64,000 nt of DNA from Hahella sp. (lineage in GTDB: Bacteria > Pseudomonadota > Gammaproteobacteria > Pseudomonadales > Oleiphilaceae), in the NCBI GenBank assembly GCA_028280065.1, contig JANQMN010000105.1, positions 140,796-204,795 of the forward strand, in the 5' to 3' direction. This document shows, one piece after another, positions 24,171 through 34,088 of this stretch; within the stretch, counting starts at the first letter, position 1, and every line of letters starts with the position of its first letter. The notes beneath the pieces are model-generated. The model worked only from the letters and a program-made list of their open reading frames with translations. It ran no database searches and had not been told where the DNA came from. The position numbers were made by a program, and so were the translations under genes.

Positions 24171-27100
24171 ATGAACCCTGCCAGTACTCAACAAGAATAC
24201 GGGAACCAACCGACCAGCCCCTTCAGGTCGGTCATTTTTGTCTCCGGTAGCTTTACCTTTTTGGTGTTTCTGTTTTTCTTGTCCAAGTATCTGTTTACCG
24301 ATGCCCAGTATCTGATTCTCTATACCCTGTTGCTATTTGTTCTGGTTGGCTTTCATGGGCTGATACTTTGGTTTGGTCACAAGCAACCTAAGGTTTACAG
24401 CGGGGTGCTTGTCATTGCAGTCTGCCAGTTGCTGGTTTGCATCATTCTGCCGCTTGTGATGGTGGAATATTGGATTCTGGCAGTGTATTTCATCTATTCG
24501 GTATTAATATTACTAGCGCTTTCCGAGAAGCCGAATAAATTCCTATCCTACCTAATCCTGATTCTGCTGGCGCTACCGTTAATGCTGATACTGGATCTGT
24601 TGCAACTCAATCGCCATCGCGCTTCTGTCCATGAAAACCAGTTCTTTGTGACTTGGCAACTTGTGCAATTGGCTCTGGCTATAGTGATCTGGAGCTATCT
24701 GCTGATGCAGCATCGAGTAAAGCCATTCTTACAAAAGCAGGTACATCTCGATCTCTCCACCCAGTTTTCACTGGTTTTTATACTTATCTTTTTTCTCTGC
24801 ATATTTCTGGTGGTGGGAGTGCTTATATCGCAAATTAGAAATGCGCAAATCACCAATGTCGGAAACAACTACCAAAAAGTATCGGAAAACATTGCACGCA
24901 TGGTTGGCAACAATATTCAGGAACAGATCGATAAGCTGACTTTTTTGGCCCACCAAGACAGTATTATTCAAGAGGCGCTGACCCGCGCCAACGACAGTTA
25001 TCCCGCTGACCGTAGCGATGCAGTTGCGTATTTAAAAGAGCGGGACAAACGCTGGACCGAAGCTGCCCTGGATAGCGACTTCGTATTATCGATCCGCAAT
25101 AATCCTGTCACATTGTCCTTGAACGGTTTTCGTCTCTACAGCAGCTTTCATAGCAATATCCTCCTGACTGACCGCTTCGGTGGACTGATTGCTTCTCTGG
25201 GTAAACCCCCTGAAAAGTTCGATGTATCCCAAACCCGCTGGTGGCAGCGGTCATGGAATAATGGCCTTGGCGATGCTTATCTTGGAGATCTGCTCACAGA
25301 CGAATCCACTAAAAGAACCTCCGTTCGATTAGCGGTGAGTATTCTGGACTATAAAACCAATCGCCTGATGGGAGTCATCTCCACGCAGTATCAGTTGGAT
25401 GCGATACAGCGTATTGTTCAGGATTCGGAGTTTGAAGATTTTGGAAAGGTTTATCTTGTCAGTGTGGAAGGTAAAGTTATTGCGAGTTCGGAAGAAGAGG
25501 ATATCTTCGCCGAGCCGGTAAATGCGTTTTGGAAAGAACATTTTCAGACCCATCAAGCGATATCGGAATCCCTCGACCAATGGTCAACCGGATTGGATAT
25601 TTTTCGGCAGCCTGCCATTTTTGCCCATTCGCCGATTTCGACGACATATCAATATCTGGCCTCTCCCCTGGAAGAACTGAACTGGACCATAGTGGTGACC
25701 AACTCCAGCCGCAATGCGCTGGCCAAAGTTAACGAGTCGTTGAAAATAACCTTATTGGTCTGCGCCCTGATTTCCGTCTTGGGAATTATTCTGATTCGCT
25801 GGGCGACAAGAATGGCAAGCAGGCCCATCGTAGACTTAACTAGAACCGCAGAAGTCATGGCGGCAGGCAACCTGGCCTACAGAGCGACGCCGCTAGGCCC
25901 TCTGGAGTTGATGACACTGGCCAATGTGATCAATACCCTTGCCACGAACCTGACCACTCTGATTCAGGATCTTAAAGAACAAACGATTCAACTGGAAAAA
26001 GCCAAGAGTGAAGCGGAAGCCGCCACGGATGCGAAGAGCCAGTTTCTCGCCAATATGAGTCATGAAATACGCACACCCATGAATGCAATCATCGGCTTTT
26101 CCAATTTGGCCCTGAAAACAAAGCTGTCTCCAAAACAGGCGGATTACCTGGTAAAAATCGATTTTGCCGCCCAGTCCTTGTTGCGCATTATCGACGATAT
26201 TCTCGACTTTTCCAAAATCGAAGCAGGCCAGCTCCATGCCGAGTCCACCCAGTTTCAACTAGATAATGTGCTGGGTAATCTGGCTAGTCTGCTTTCCGTA
26301 AAGTCCGAGAAAAAAGACTTGGAGCTTGTCTATGATATTGCGCCCGAGGTGCCCTGTAGTTTGATTGGCGACCCTTTGCGGCTCGGTCAAGTGCTGCTTA
26401 ACCTGGTGGATAATGCCATCAAGTTTACAGAACGGGGTCAAATCGTAACCCGCATCAACTTAAAGAACCGCGATGGGAAAGATCGTATTACCCTAGCATT
26501 TTCGATATCGGACACCGGGATCGGGATGCCTCGGGAACAGTTAGCCAAACTGTTTAAGCCATTTACGCAAGCCGATACCAAAACAACCCGTTTGTATGGA
26601 GGCTCGGGGCTTGGCCTTAGTATCTGCAAACACTTAATTGAGCAGATGCTGGGCAAGATATGGGTGGAAAGCGAGCCAGGCCGCGGAAGCACCTTTTACT
26701 TCACCGCCCAGTTTGGTTTGCCCAGACAGAGAATGCCGCAGGATGAAGCAGAAACCCTGCAGAAGCAACTGCCTATACCTTCCGAGGCTGATAATGGATT
26801 GACGGCGATAGCCGGAGCCAAAATCCTCTTAGTTGAGGACAACAAGATCAATCAGCAGGTTGCGGTTGAATTGTTGGATGCGGAAGGAGTGCAAGTAGTG
26901 ATTGCCGAAAACGGTAAAGAAGCGCTGGAAAAACTCCACTCCGAAGAGGGTTTTGATTTAATCCTTATGGATATTCAAATGCCGGTAATGGACGGTTATC
27001 AGACCACTCGATTGATCAGGTCCGGCAATCGATTTCATGACATCCCCATTGTCGCCACGACGGCGCATGCCATGGAGAACGAAAGAAACAAATGCATTGA

Positions 27101-27875
27101 AATCGGAATGAATGAGCACCTGTCCAAACCCATCGATCCCGCGAAACTGTATGCAGCGCTGCAACAATGGCTTCCACCGAAACCGAGGCAAACTGCAGTC
27201 CGGCAGGAGAACGGTACAAGCCGAACCGTTACCGGTAAATCCCCGGACCCGTCACTTCCTGTAAGTGATTTTGATTTTCAGTATTTGCCGGGTATACAAG
27301 TCAAACAGGGATTAGCGCAGGTGAACGGCAATAGGGAGTTGTATCGCCGGCTATTAATGACCTTCGCTCAGGACCACAAAGACGACGCCCGGATCGTTAC
27401 CGAGGCACTTGCAAAAAACGATCTTGAAAAAGTCGAAAGAATTGTGCACTCCTTAAAGGGTGTGTCGCTAACGCTTGGAGCAACCAGGCTCTACCAGTCA
27501 ACCCTTAACATCGAAATTCGGCTGAATTCCAACCGGGATGACAACCTGAAGATTCCCTTGGATAGTTTATTAAAGCATCATGAAGAAGTGATACGGGGGC
27601 TGAGTCGGCTGGAAAAGCCTGCCGGTTCTTCCAATACTGATATCCAAGAACCCACGGCATCGCAAAGCGCATTGCGAGCCAAGCTTATCGATGAACTCAA
27701 GGCACAACTGGAGGCCGTAAACCCGGAGGCGCTATCCACGGTGTCGGCCCTGATTGAGATATCCGCTGGTGAAAAGCAGCTGGAGCAGCTACAACTAATA
27801 CAGAAAGAAGTTGAGCACTTTGAGTATGAAAACGCTGCGGAGGTGCTTAGGGAGTACACGAAAGTCAACGACTGA
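24171..27875 (+). CDS. Hybrid sensor histidine kinase (multi-TM, Cache-like, HAMP, HisKA, HATPase, REC, Hpt)
   Basis: A 1234-residue membrane kinase. About six hydrophobic segments occupy residues ~20-185, followed by another at ~198-222. A ~300-residue extracytoplasmic, Cache-like domain extends to ~520 (it includes [20 protein letters not shown]). Another membrane helix and HAMP (~525-600) follow. HisKA has the phospho-His in [20 protein letters not shown] (about residue 635). HATPase motifs are [13 protein letters not shown] and [18 protein letters not shown]. The REC domain (~885-1000) has phospho-Asp in [18 protein letters not shown]. The C-terminal Hpt has [18 protein letters not shown]. 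It lies between a nucleoside-binding protein and a REC-GGDEF regulator, so a nucleoside-responsive phosphorelay is inferred. Confidence 0.93.
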   Translation: MNPASTQQEYGNQPTSPFRSVIFVSGSFTFLVFLFFLSKYLFTDAQYLILYTLLLFVLVGFHGLILWFGHKQPKVYSGVLVIAVCQLLVCIILPLVMVEYWILAVYFIYSVLILLALSEKPNKFLSYLILILLALPLMLILDLLQLNRHRASVHENQFFVTWQLVQLALAIVIWSYLLMQHRVKPFLQKQVHLDLSTQFSLVFILIFFLCIFLVVGVLISQIRNAQITNVGNNYQKVSENIARMVGNNIQEQIDKLTFLAHQDSIIQEALTRANDSYPADRSDAVAYLKERDKRWTEAALDSDFVLSIRNNPVTLSLNGFRLYSSFHSNILLTDRFGGLIASLGKPPEKFDVSQTRWWQRSWNNGLGDAYLGDLLTDESTKRTSVRLAVSILDYKTNRLMGVISTQYQLDAIQRIVQDSEFEDFGKVYLVSVEGKVIASSEEEDIFAEPVNAFWKEHFQTHQAISESLDQWSTGLDIFRQPAIFAHSPISTTYQYLASPLEELNWTIVVTNSSRNALAKVNESLKITLLVCALISVLGIILIRWATRMASRPIVDLTRTAEVMAAGNLAYRATPLGPLELMTLANVINTLATNLTTLIQDLKEQTIQLEKAKSEAEAATDAKSQFLANMSHEIRTPMNAIIGFSNLALKTKLSPKQADYLVKIDFAAQSLLRIIDDILDFSKIEAGQLHAESTQFQLDNVLGNLASLLSVKSEKKDLELVYDIAPEVPCSLIGDPLRLGQVLLNLVDNAIKFTERGQIVTRINLKNRDGKDRITLAFSISDTGIGMPREQLAKLFKPFTQADTKTTRLYGGSGLGLSICKHLIEQMLGKIWVESEPGRGSTFYFTAQFGLPRQRMPQDEAETLQKQLPIPSEADNGLTAIAGAKILLVEDNKINQQVAVELLDAEGVQVVIAENGKEALEKLHSEEGFDLILMDIQMPVMDGYQTTRLIRSGNRFHDIPIVATTAHAMENERNKCIEIGMNEHLSKPIDPAKLYAALQQWLPPKPRQTAVRQENGTSRTVTGKSPDPSLPVSDFDFQYLPGIQVKQGLAQVNGNRELYRRLLMTFAQDHKDDARIVTEALAKNDLEKVERIVHSLKGVSLTLGATRLYQSTLNIEIRLNSNRDDNLKIPLDSLLKHHEEVIRGLSRLEKPAGSSNTDIQEPTASQSALRAKLIDELKAQLEAVNPEALSTVSALIEISAGEKQLEQLQLIQKEVEHFEYENAAEVLREYTKVND

Positions 27876-27903
27876 AAGGTTCGGGTTCGGAGCTGTGACA
27901 TCG

Positions 27904-28863
27904 ATGACGGAAGAAAGAGCCAAAGTTCTCATTGTTGATGATGAACGCATTAATCTAAACATCCTTTTCGATTTATTACATCCCATGTATCAAATCATGG
28001 CCGCCAATACAGGGCAAAAGGCGCTGAAGATAGCTATCAGTGACAATCCGCCGGATTTGATTCTTTTAGACATTGTGATGCCTAAGATGGATGGCTATAC
28101 AGTTTGCAGAGAGCTGAAGTCCGACGAAAGAGCGCGCGATATTCCTATCATCTTCGTTACTGCCAAGGGCCAGACCGCTGACGAGACGAAAGGTTTGGAG
28201 TTAGGCGCCGTAGACTACATTACAAAACCGTTGAATCCCGCAGTGGTAAAAGCAAGAATCGCCACCCATCTCAAGCTCAGAAAGGCCATGCAGGAACTGG
28301 AACGCATGTACGCCCTGGCCTTAGATGCCAATCCTCTCACCGGACTCCCCGGCAATACCAGCATCGTTAAACGCGTCAGTAAAGCCATTGAAGAAGGACA
28401 ACCGGTTTGCGTGGTATACGCGGATATCGACAACTTTAAAGCATTCAATGATGCCTACGGATTTTCATTTGGCGACGATGTGATCATCATGACCGCTGAA
28501 ATATTCGCCCAGGTTTTATCGTCGGAGCCCGATTCATTTGTGGGTCATATAGGCGGTGATGACTTTGTGCTGCTTGTCCCGACAGACAAAGTGACAGATA
28601 TCGCAAACAGCATAATAAGCAGCTTCGACAAGCGTGTGAGATCGGTCTATTCCGAAAAAGACCGAGCGGTTGAAGGAATCCAAGCGATAGACCGGCAAGG
28701 TCAGTTGCAAACCTTTCCCATAATGACCATTAGCCTGGCTTGTGTTGAACTGGAGCCCGATAAGTTTAGTCAGTTTGTCGAGGTGAACGATGCCTGCGTT
28801 GAGGTCAAGAAGAAAGCTAAAATGGTGAAAGGGAGTATATTTGTGATGGATCGGCGGAAATAA
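27904..28863 (+). CDS. Response regulator with REC and GGDEF (GGDDF) domains
   Basis: A 319-residue PleD-like regulator. ATG 27904 (MTEERAKVLIVDDERINL) is used because the REC domain starts right there. The phospho-Asp is in LILLDIVMPKMDGYTVCRE and the switch Lys in AVDYITKPLNP. The C-terminal GGDEF domain has VVYADIDNFKAFNDAYGFSF and HIGGDDFVLLVP, where the usual GG(D/E)EF is GGDDF. That change in the active-site Glu may lower or abolish diguanylate cyclase activity; a c-di-GMP or GTP binding role is then possible. It is 28 bases downstream of the hybrid kinase and is its likely output. Confidence 0.88.
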   Translation: MTEERAKVLIVDDERINLNILFDLLHPMYQIMAANTGQKALKIAISDNPPDLILLDIVMPKMDGYTVCRELKSDERARDIPIIFVTAKGQTADETKGLELGAVDYITKPLNPAVVKARIATHLKLRKAMQELERMYALALDANPLTGLPGNTSIVKRVSKAIEEGQPVCVVYADIDNFKAFNDAYGFSFGDDVIIMTAEIFAQVLSSEPDSFVGHIGGDDFVLLVPTDKVTDIANSIISSFDKRVRSVYSEKDRAVEGIQAIDRQGQLQTFPIMTISLACVELEPDKFSQFVEVNDACVEVKKKAKMVKGSIFVMDRRK

Positions 28864-29047
28864 GGCGGTTTATGAAATCGGAATGAACAAGAAACCACTA
28901 AATTGTTCTCCAAATCGTCTATAGTGAAAGTCTATTAATGAGTGGAGAGTTCAAATTCTGTCGCAGGACTGACATAAACTTCCATTAACGTTGAGATCCA
29001 AGTGCTTTCTCCAGGCTTGCGTAACAATAATAACAAGGGAATAGCAA

Positions 29048-30310
29048 ATGACGGCGCCCCTGCGGACAGGGCTATCAAGCCTGATGTCGCCTTACGAGCA
29101 AACACGACAACTTTCAGAGAGGTTAGCTTCTGTTTATTCAGAGGCGGATCAAACTATCCAATCGATGCCGGATGCCAGTCCGGTTAAGTGGCATCTCGCC
29201 CATACCTCCTGGTTTTTTGAAACCTTCCTGTTAAAACCCAACCTGGAAAACTACCGGGTTTTTCATCCCTCATATGAGTATTTATTCAACTCCTATTACA
29301 ACAGTGTCGGCGACCAGTACTATCGGCCCAACCGTGGCTTGATTTCCCGGCCCGGTAAAGAAGAGGTCCTCGCTTATCGACAGCGTGTCGACCTGGGCAT
29401 GGCAGAGTTATTGGCTACACTGGAGTTTGATGACCGAAAAGACCTGCAAACGCTTGTGCAGTTGGGCTTGGCGCATGAGCAGCAGCATCAGGAACTGCTG
29501 GTTACCGATATTCAGCATGCGTTGTCGTTCAACCCGATGCATCCAGTGATCACTAAAGCGCCGGACCTGTTCCCTGAAGCTACAGAGTTACAGTGGATTT
29601 CTATCGGTGAAGACTTATATGAAATCGGTTCTGACACTGCCGGATTTTGTTTTGACAACGAAACACCGAAACACAAGGTCTATGTGCATTCTTTTTCCGC
29701 CGCGAATCGCCTGACGACAAATCGAGAGTATATTGCTTTTATCGAATCCGGTGGATATGACGATCCTTTGTTATGGCTGAGCGAAGGTTGGGCGTGGAAG
29801 AGCGAACAACAGATACGCGCACCGCTGTATTGGAAAAGCCAAGACGGTGAGTGGTGGCATTATTCACTGTCCGGATACCATCCCGTCGATTTGAATGCGC
29901 CGGTCACCCATGTGAGTTATTTCGAAGCTACAGCGTTTGCCCAATGGGCAGGTTATCGATTACTGACGGAATTTGAATGGGAAGTTTTAGCGCGGCTGCA
30001 CCCTAACATTCATGAACAATATGACCCTGGGATCTTGCGCCCGCAGCCGCTTAAGAACGCCAATGATGACATTCAACTGTTCAACCAACTGTGGCAGTGG
30101 ACGGGGTCCCAATACCTGCCTTATCCGGGATTCAAGATTCCGCAAGGCGCTGTCGGGGAATACAACGGTAAATTTATGAGCAATCAATTCGTGTTGCGTG
30201 GAGGTTCCTGTGTTACTCCGCCAATGCACATTCGTGCGACGTACCGAAACTTTTTTCCGGCGACGGCACGGTGGCAATATTCAGGAATAAGGATCGCACA
30301 TGATGGCTAA
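29048..30310 (+). CDS. egtB: Ergothioneine biosynthesis protein EgtB (sulfoxide synthase)
   Basis: A 420-residue non-heme iron enzyme that joins hercynine to a cysteine-derived thiol (gamma-Glu-Cys or Cys) with oxygen, forming the sulfoxide precursor of ergothioneine. The N-terminal DinB-like domain has WHLAHTSWFFETFLL, and the iron ligands are in GLAHEQQHQELLVTDIQHA (H-x3-H-x-H pattern, about residues 140-150). The C-terminal formylglycine-generating-enzyme-like domain includes VSYFEATAFAQWAGYRLLTE and RGGSCVTPPMHIRATYRNFF, with the ending GIRIAHDG. The start follows GGGAATAGCAA. It overlaps egtD by 11 bases. It is not fused to a methyltransferase, which argues against the ovothiol enzyme OvoA. 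Confidence 0.92.
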   Translation: MTAPLRTGLSSLMSPYEQTRQLSERLASVYSEADQTIQSMPDASPVKWHLAHTSWFFETFLLKPNLENYRVFHPSYEYLFNSYYNSVGDQYYRPNRGLISRPGKEEVLAYRQRVDLGMAELLATLEFDDRKDLQTLVQLGLAHEQQHQELLVTDIQHALSFNPMHPVITKAPDLFPEATELQWISIGEDLYEIGSDTAGFCFDNETPKHKVYVHSFSAANRLTTNREYIAFIESGGYDDPLLWLSEGWAWKSEQQIRAPLYWKSQDGEWWHYSLSGYHPVDLNAPVTHVSYFEATAFAQWAGYRLLTEFEWEVLARLHPNIHEQYDPGILRPQPLKNANDDIQLFNQLWQWTGSQYLPYPGFKIPQGAVGEYNGKFMSNQFVLRGGSCVTPPMHIRATYRNFFPATARWQYSGIRIAHDG

Positions 30311-31274
30311 TCTAAATGTAAAACGTCAGGTAAATGTCAATAATAACGATGAATTTCTAAAAGACATCCTTACTGGATTCTCGGAAAGGCAAAAGCGCCT
30401 GCCATGCAAGTATTTTTATGATGAGCGTGGTTCGCATTTGTTTGATGAGATCTGTAAAACGGAAGAGTATTACCACACCCGGACGGAACTCAAAATACTG
30501 GACGATGCTCTACCGACCATTGCCGGTATGATCGGGCCGAATGCGGATATTCTGGAGTTCGGTTCGGGTGCAGGTATTAAAATTCGGAAACTGATCGACG
30601 CGCTGGAGACGCCTCGGAGTTATTGCCCGATTGATATCAGTGAAGAGATTTTACTGCATAGCTCCCGGAAATTGAAAAAACACTACCCGGAATTGCTGAT
30701 ACACCCCATCGTGGCGGATTACTTGTCGCCAATAGACCTGCATGATACCTTCGCCACCGAAAGCGAACATCGTAAGCTGGTGTTTTTCCCCGGTTCCACG
30801 ATCAGTAATTTTGATTTACCCGAGGCGATTCATTTTCTAAAACATATTCGCAGTCTTTTGACCGCTGGCGATGTTTTGTTGATCGGCGTGGACCTGCTCA
30901 AACCCGAGCCGATCTTGTTGGCAGCCTACAATGATCGGACAGGCGTTACCGCAGCGTTTAATCGAAACATCCTGGATCGCATTGCGGCAACCTATCAAAC
31001 CAATCTGGAACCCGGTTTGTTTTGCCACCGGGCAATTTACAATGCCGAAAAACACCGCATTGAAATGCACCTGGTCAGCACCTGTGAACAGACAGTAGAA
31101 GTCGAAGGCGAATCCTTCCATTTTAGAAAGTTAGAGTCCATACATACCGAGAATTCTTACAAATTTTCTTTAGAAGGTTTCCGAATGATGGGGATGAATG
31201 CCGGGTTTGACCAGACAGCGGTTTTCACTGACGAGGAAAGCTTGTTTTCCGTGCATTATCTGACAGCGCATTAA
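30300..31274 (+). CDS. egtD: L-histidine N-alpha-methyltransferase EgtD
   Basis: A 324-residue SAM-dependent enzyme that trimethylates histidine to hercynine, the first step of ergothioneine synthesis. The family N terminus LPCKYFYDERGSHLFDEICK and EEYYHTRTELKIL are present. SAM motif I is ILEFGSGAGIKIRKLIDAL (about residues 83-100). LVFFPGSTISNFDLPEA and the C-terminal HTENSYKFSLEGF, used for histidine recognition, are also clear. ATG at 30300 (or the adjacent ATG at 30303) overlaps the end of egtB. The pair is a complete minimal hercynine/sulfoxide unit; a C-S lyase (EgtE) would have to be elsewhere. Confidence 0.93.
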   Translation: MMANLNVKRQVNVNNNDEFLKDILTGFSERQKRLPCKYFYDERGSHLFDEICKTEEYYHTRTELKILDDALPTIAGMIGPNADILEFGSGAGIKIRKLIDALETPRSYCPIDISEEILLHSSRKLKKHYPELLIHPIVADYLSPIDLHDTFATESEHRKLVFFPGSTISNFDLPEAIHFLKHIRSLLTAGDVLLIGVDLLKPEPILLAAYNDRTGVTAAFNRNILDRIAATYQTNLEPGLFCHRAIYNAEKHRIEMHLVSTCEQTVEVEGESFHFRKLESIHTENSYKFSLEGFRMMGMNAGFDQTAVFTDEESLFSVHYLTAH

Positions 31275-31279
31275 TTTGC

Positions 31280-31329
31280 AGACGAAGTCTTTCGATTGCC
31301 GCAACCCTCTTCAATCAGCGACTTCGTCT
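31280..31329. terminator. Stem-loop between convergent egtD and a small membrane gene
   Basis: AGACGAAGTC (31280-31289) and GACTTCGTCT (31320-31329) are perfect complements flanking a 30-base loop that contains a further GATTG/CAATC pairing. It begins six bases after the egtD stop and ends six bases before the convergent gene's stop. T-runs are short on both sides, so it may act as a weak bidirectional terminator or mRNA 3' protector. Confidence 0.5.
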
Positions 31330-31335
31330 TTGCAG

Positions 31336-31638
31336 CTATAACGCAAACCTTGAAAAATGAAAGGTCATTTCGTCATCTTTTACAAACGATTCCTTTTCGT
31401 CCGGCTGGTAGGATGTCCCTTCAATATCAGTGCTTTGAAAGATATCGAAAAACGGGAAATCGCTCAAATGCCGCATTGCCCAGGTGAAGAGGGCGACGTG
31501 CAAAATCGTCGGAACCATCAACGGCAGGTTTTTTTCCTGCAAATACTTGTTCAGTTCCCGAATGCGAACAATATATCTTAATTGCCCGATCAGGATGGTT
31601 AGGGTAATAACGCCGACAACGGCTAACAGGTCAATCAT
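31336..31638 (-). CDS. Small membrane protein of unknown function
   Basis: A 100-residue protein with ATG 31638 preceded by AAGGAGAAGG, a strong ribosome-binding site. Residues 3-22 (LLAVVGVITLTILIGQLRYI) form one membrane helix and residues ~40-58 (MVPTILHVALFTWAMRHL) a second. The acidic C-terminal tail is probably cytoplasmic. The family is not recognised. It is convergent with egtD. Confidence 0.65.
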   Translation of the reverse strand: MIDLLAVVGVITLTILIGQLRYIVRIRELNKYLQEKNLPLMVPTILHVALFTWAMRHLSDFPFFDIFQSTDIEGTSYQPDEKESFVKDDEMTFHFSRFAL

Positions 31639-31962
31639 TTTCCTTCTCCTTTTAATATCAAGATACTACGTCCCTCCTAACTGCAAATCCCTTGCGAACT
31701 TGAGCTGATCCCCTTATTTCCAATATATTCGTTTATTCTTAACTTGAAAATATAACGCAACCCTAGGCAGATAAACCTAGATTCAGGCAAATAACGGAAA
31801 ATACTTAGCTGCGCATAGTCATGAGATCTCATCAATATTCAAGCGACTAAACCGTCTGGCGGTTTCTCAACGTATGAAAATACAAGTCTTGCATATCAAC
31901 CGGTTACGATTGACGATGACATTAGCGAATATCTTAAAGGCCAGTCTTCCTTGGCAGACTCT
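31639..31962. other. Intergenic region, no gene seen
   Basis: About 324 bases between two divergently transcribed genes. The sequence is AT-rich in its middle and should hold both promoters, but I see no clear promoter boxes, repeats or RNA gene. Confidence 0.35.
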
Positions 31963-32709
31963 ATGAGGTTTGACCTTAGAATAATCGGAGCACTTCTTGT
32001 TGCCGGTTTATGTTGCGCTGCTCCGCTTTTGGCTACTGAAAAGGGTTTCCAAGCCCCGAAAGAGCTAGTTTTACCCCTGCCTGAGAGCGGCACGTTAATT
32101 CCTTGGCAATCTTTGCAACCTCCTGGAGTGGATAGCAAAACCAACTACCGGATAATAGATGTCGAAGGCAGGGAGGTAGTCCACGCAAAAACCAGTGGGT
32201 CGGCTTCGGGGCTGCTTTGGAAAGCATCGGTTGATCCCCATGAATATGAAATCATTGAGTGGAGTTGGAAAGTCAGTAACGTGTTTGCATCGGGAGATGC
32301 GACATCCAAAACTGGCGATGATTATCCCGCCAGACTCTACATTGCTTTCGCATTTGAGCCGGAAAGATATTCCTGGTTGGAACAGCTCAGGTACAAAGCC
32401 GTTGAATTGTTCTATGGAGAGCAGCCGCCCGGATCGGCCTTAAACTATATTTGGGCCAATCGTCTGGCTAAAGACGCCTTTGTGCCGAACCCATTTACTG
32501 CAAAAACCATGATGATAGCCGTTAGTTCGGGAGCTGATAAGGTCAATCAGTGGCAGAGCTACCGGCGCAATATTGTTGAGGATTATCGACAAGCGTTCGG
32601 GCATGACCCGCCTGAAATCGTTGGAATCGGTATTATGTCGGATAGCGACAACACGGGGGAGTCGGCAGAGGCGTGGTTTGGTCAAATTTTACTTCGAAAC
32701 GATCAATGA
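31963..32709 (+). CDS. DUF3047 family secreted protein
   Basis: A ~248-residue exported protein. ATG 31963 gives a signal peptide (MRFDLRIIGALLVAGLCCAA then PLLATEKG); an upstream TTG at 31951 is less likely. The DUF3047 pattern is clear: IIEWSWKVSNVFASGDATSK, TGDDYPARLYIAFAFEPER, then LNYIWANRLAKDAFVPNPFT and a C-terminal GIGIMSDSDNTGESAEAWFG. The fold is probably a carbohydrate-binding-like jelly roll; function is unknown in the family. It is convergent with a diguanylate cyclase gene, with five bases between their stops. Confidence 0.85.
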   Translation: MRFDLRIIGALLVAGLCCAAPLLATEKGFQAPKELVLPLPESGTLIPWQSLQPPGVDSKTNYRIIDVEGREVVHAKTSGSASGLLWKASVDPHEYEIIEWSWKVSNVFASGDATSKTGDDYPARLYIAFAFEPERYSWLEQLRYKAVELFYGEQPPGSALNYIWANRLAKDAFVPNPFTAKTMMIAVSSGADKVNQWQSYRRNIVEDYRQAFGHDPPEIVGIGIMSDSDNTGESAEAWFGQILLRNDQ

Positions 32710-32714
32710 GCAGT

Positions 32715-34082
32715 TCACTCTAAAGCTCGGGTAACCCGATTCCGGCCGTCTCTTTTTGATTGATACATAGCCAAGTCTGCGCGTTTTAAGGCGCAATCGA
32801 TTAACTTCTCTCCGGTTAATAGTTCGGAAATGCCGATGCTGACTGTGATGCCTAATTTTACATTGAGTGTATCGAATCTGGTTTCAGCGACCTTTTCACG
32901 AATCCTGTCGGCGACTTTTTCGGCTGCGGCAATCTTGGTACCGGGTAATAGAATGGCAAACTCTTCACCACCAATTCGGCCCATAACATCTTGTTGCCTT
33001 AAACATTCCTGACAGGTGTGGGTGAAAAAGGTCAAGACTTCGTCACCTATGGCGTGGCCGTGCATGTCATTAATACTCTTAAAATCATCAATATCCAGCA
33101 ACATAATGGAAGTATAGCCGGCTACCCGATTACTTCGGGCTAGTTCCGTATTCGCCAGATGAAGAAATTCCGCTCTGTTAAGAACGCCGGTGAGAGAATC
33201 TCTTGTCGCGAGTATCTGCAGTTTGCGATTGGCTTCATCGAGATTTTCGGTACGTTCTGTGAGTTCCTGATTCAGCTGTTCCTGTAGCTTCAACGCGTTT
33301 TCAATTTCTTCAGTCCTTTCTTCTACGCGGGTTTGCAGGCTTAAATTTAGTTCTCTCAGCGTCTGTTCCGCGTCATCCCGCTCTTGTTTGGTATGCCTTA
33401 GCTTTTGGATCATGTTGTTGTAGGCTCCTTTCAATGTCGCGAGTTCATCTTTGTAGGTGATCCCGCCGGCAACCTCGGCATTTTCAAGGTTGTCGAAGTC
33501 TAAGCGCTTGGTCGTATCCGTCAGGAGGGTGAGTGGTTTGCTGAGTAGTCTTTTGCCGAAGTAGGAGAATATCAACCAGAGCGCCAGAGTTTTCACAAAC
33601 GCATTGATGATTATGAAAATAAGGCTGAGTTTTACCCGATCGAACACGACCCTGTTGCTGGAATACAAAGTCAAGCTCCCCAGGTACTTTTCGATAGCTA
33701 TGTCCGGTCCGCGATAGATTAGCGAGCCTTGAAACTTAATAGGCTTTTTCCGTTTGTCTTTGCCATAAGATTCCTGGAAGTTACCTAAACCCATGACCAG
33801 AACACCCTTATGATCCACTACCTTTACCCCTGAAATCGTGGGGATTTTCATTGCTCCCTGTAGAGAGGATTTTAATTGTTCATCGTCGAATTCCCATCTG
33901 GATAGCACCACGCTTTCGGAAAAAGAAATGAAATAGCCTTGCAGCTCATCGATAATCGAACTTTCCGTATCCTGGTAGGTTGCAATGATATGCATCGCGG
34001 TGACTGAGAGGGCGATAAGCAGATACAGCGAGAAGACGACGGTGAGCAGGCGGCTTGTAATGGATGAGGTAGCGGATTTCAT
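32715..34082 (-). CDS. Membrane diguanylate cyclase (sensor, HAMP, GGDEF)
   Basis: A 455-residue inner-membrane enzyme that makes c-di-GMP from GTP. A membrane helix spans residues ~10-32, a ~125-residue periplasmic sensor region follows, and a second helix (LSLIFIIINAFVKTLALWLI) lies near 155-175. A HAMP-like linker and a coiled coil (about 225-290) precede the catalytic domain. The active site is intact: GRIGGEEFAILLPG, with DIDDFKSINDMHGHAIGDEV upstream. It lies six bases after the stop of a periplasmic binding-protein gene on the same strand, which may supply its signal. Confidence 0.92.
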   Translation of the reverse strand: MKSATSSITSRLLTVVFSLYLLIALSVTAMHIIATYQDTESSIIDELQGYFISFSESVVLSRWEFDDEQLKSSLQGAMKIPTISGVKVVDHKGVLVMGLGNFQESYGKDKRKKPIKFQGSLIYRGPDIAIEKYLGSLTLYSSNRVVFDRVKLSLIFIIINAFVKTLALWLIFSYFGKRLLSKPLTLLTDTTKRLDFDNLENAEVAGGITYKDELATLKGAYNNMIQKLRHTKQERDDAEQTLRELNLSLQTRVEERTEEIENALKLQEQLNQELTERTENLDEANRKLQILATRDSLTGVLNRAEFLHLANTELARSNRVAGYTSIMLLDIDDFKSINDMHGHAIGDEVLTFFTHTCQECLRQQDVMGRIGGEEFAILLPGTKIAAAEKVADRIREKVAETRFDTLNVKLGITVSIGISELLTGEKLIDCALKRADLAMYQSKRDGRNRVTRALE

Positions 34083-34088
34083 GCCGGT

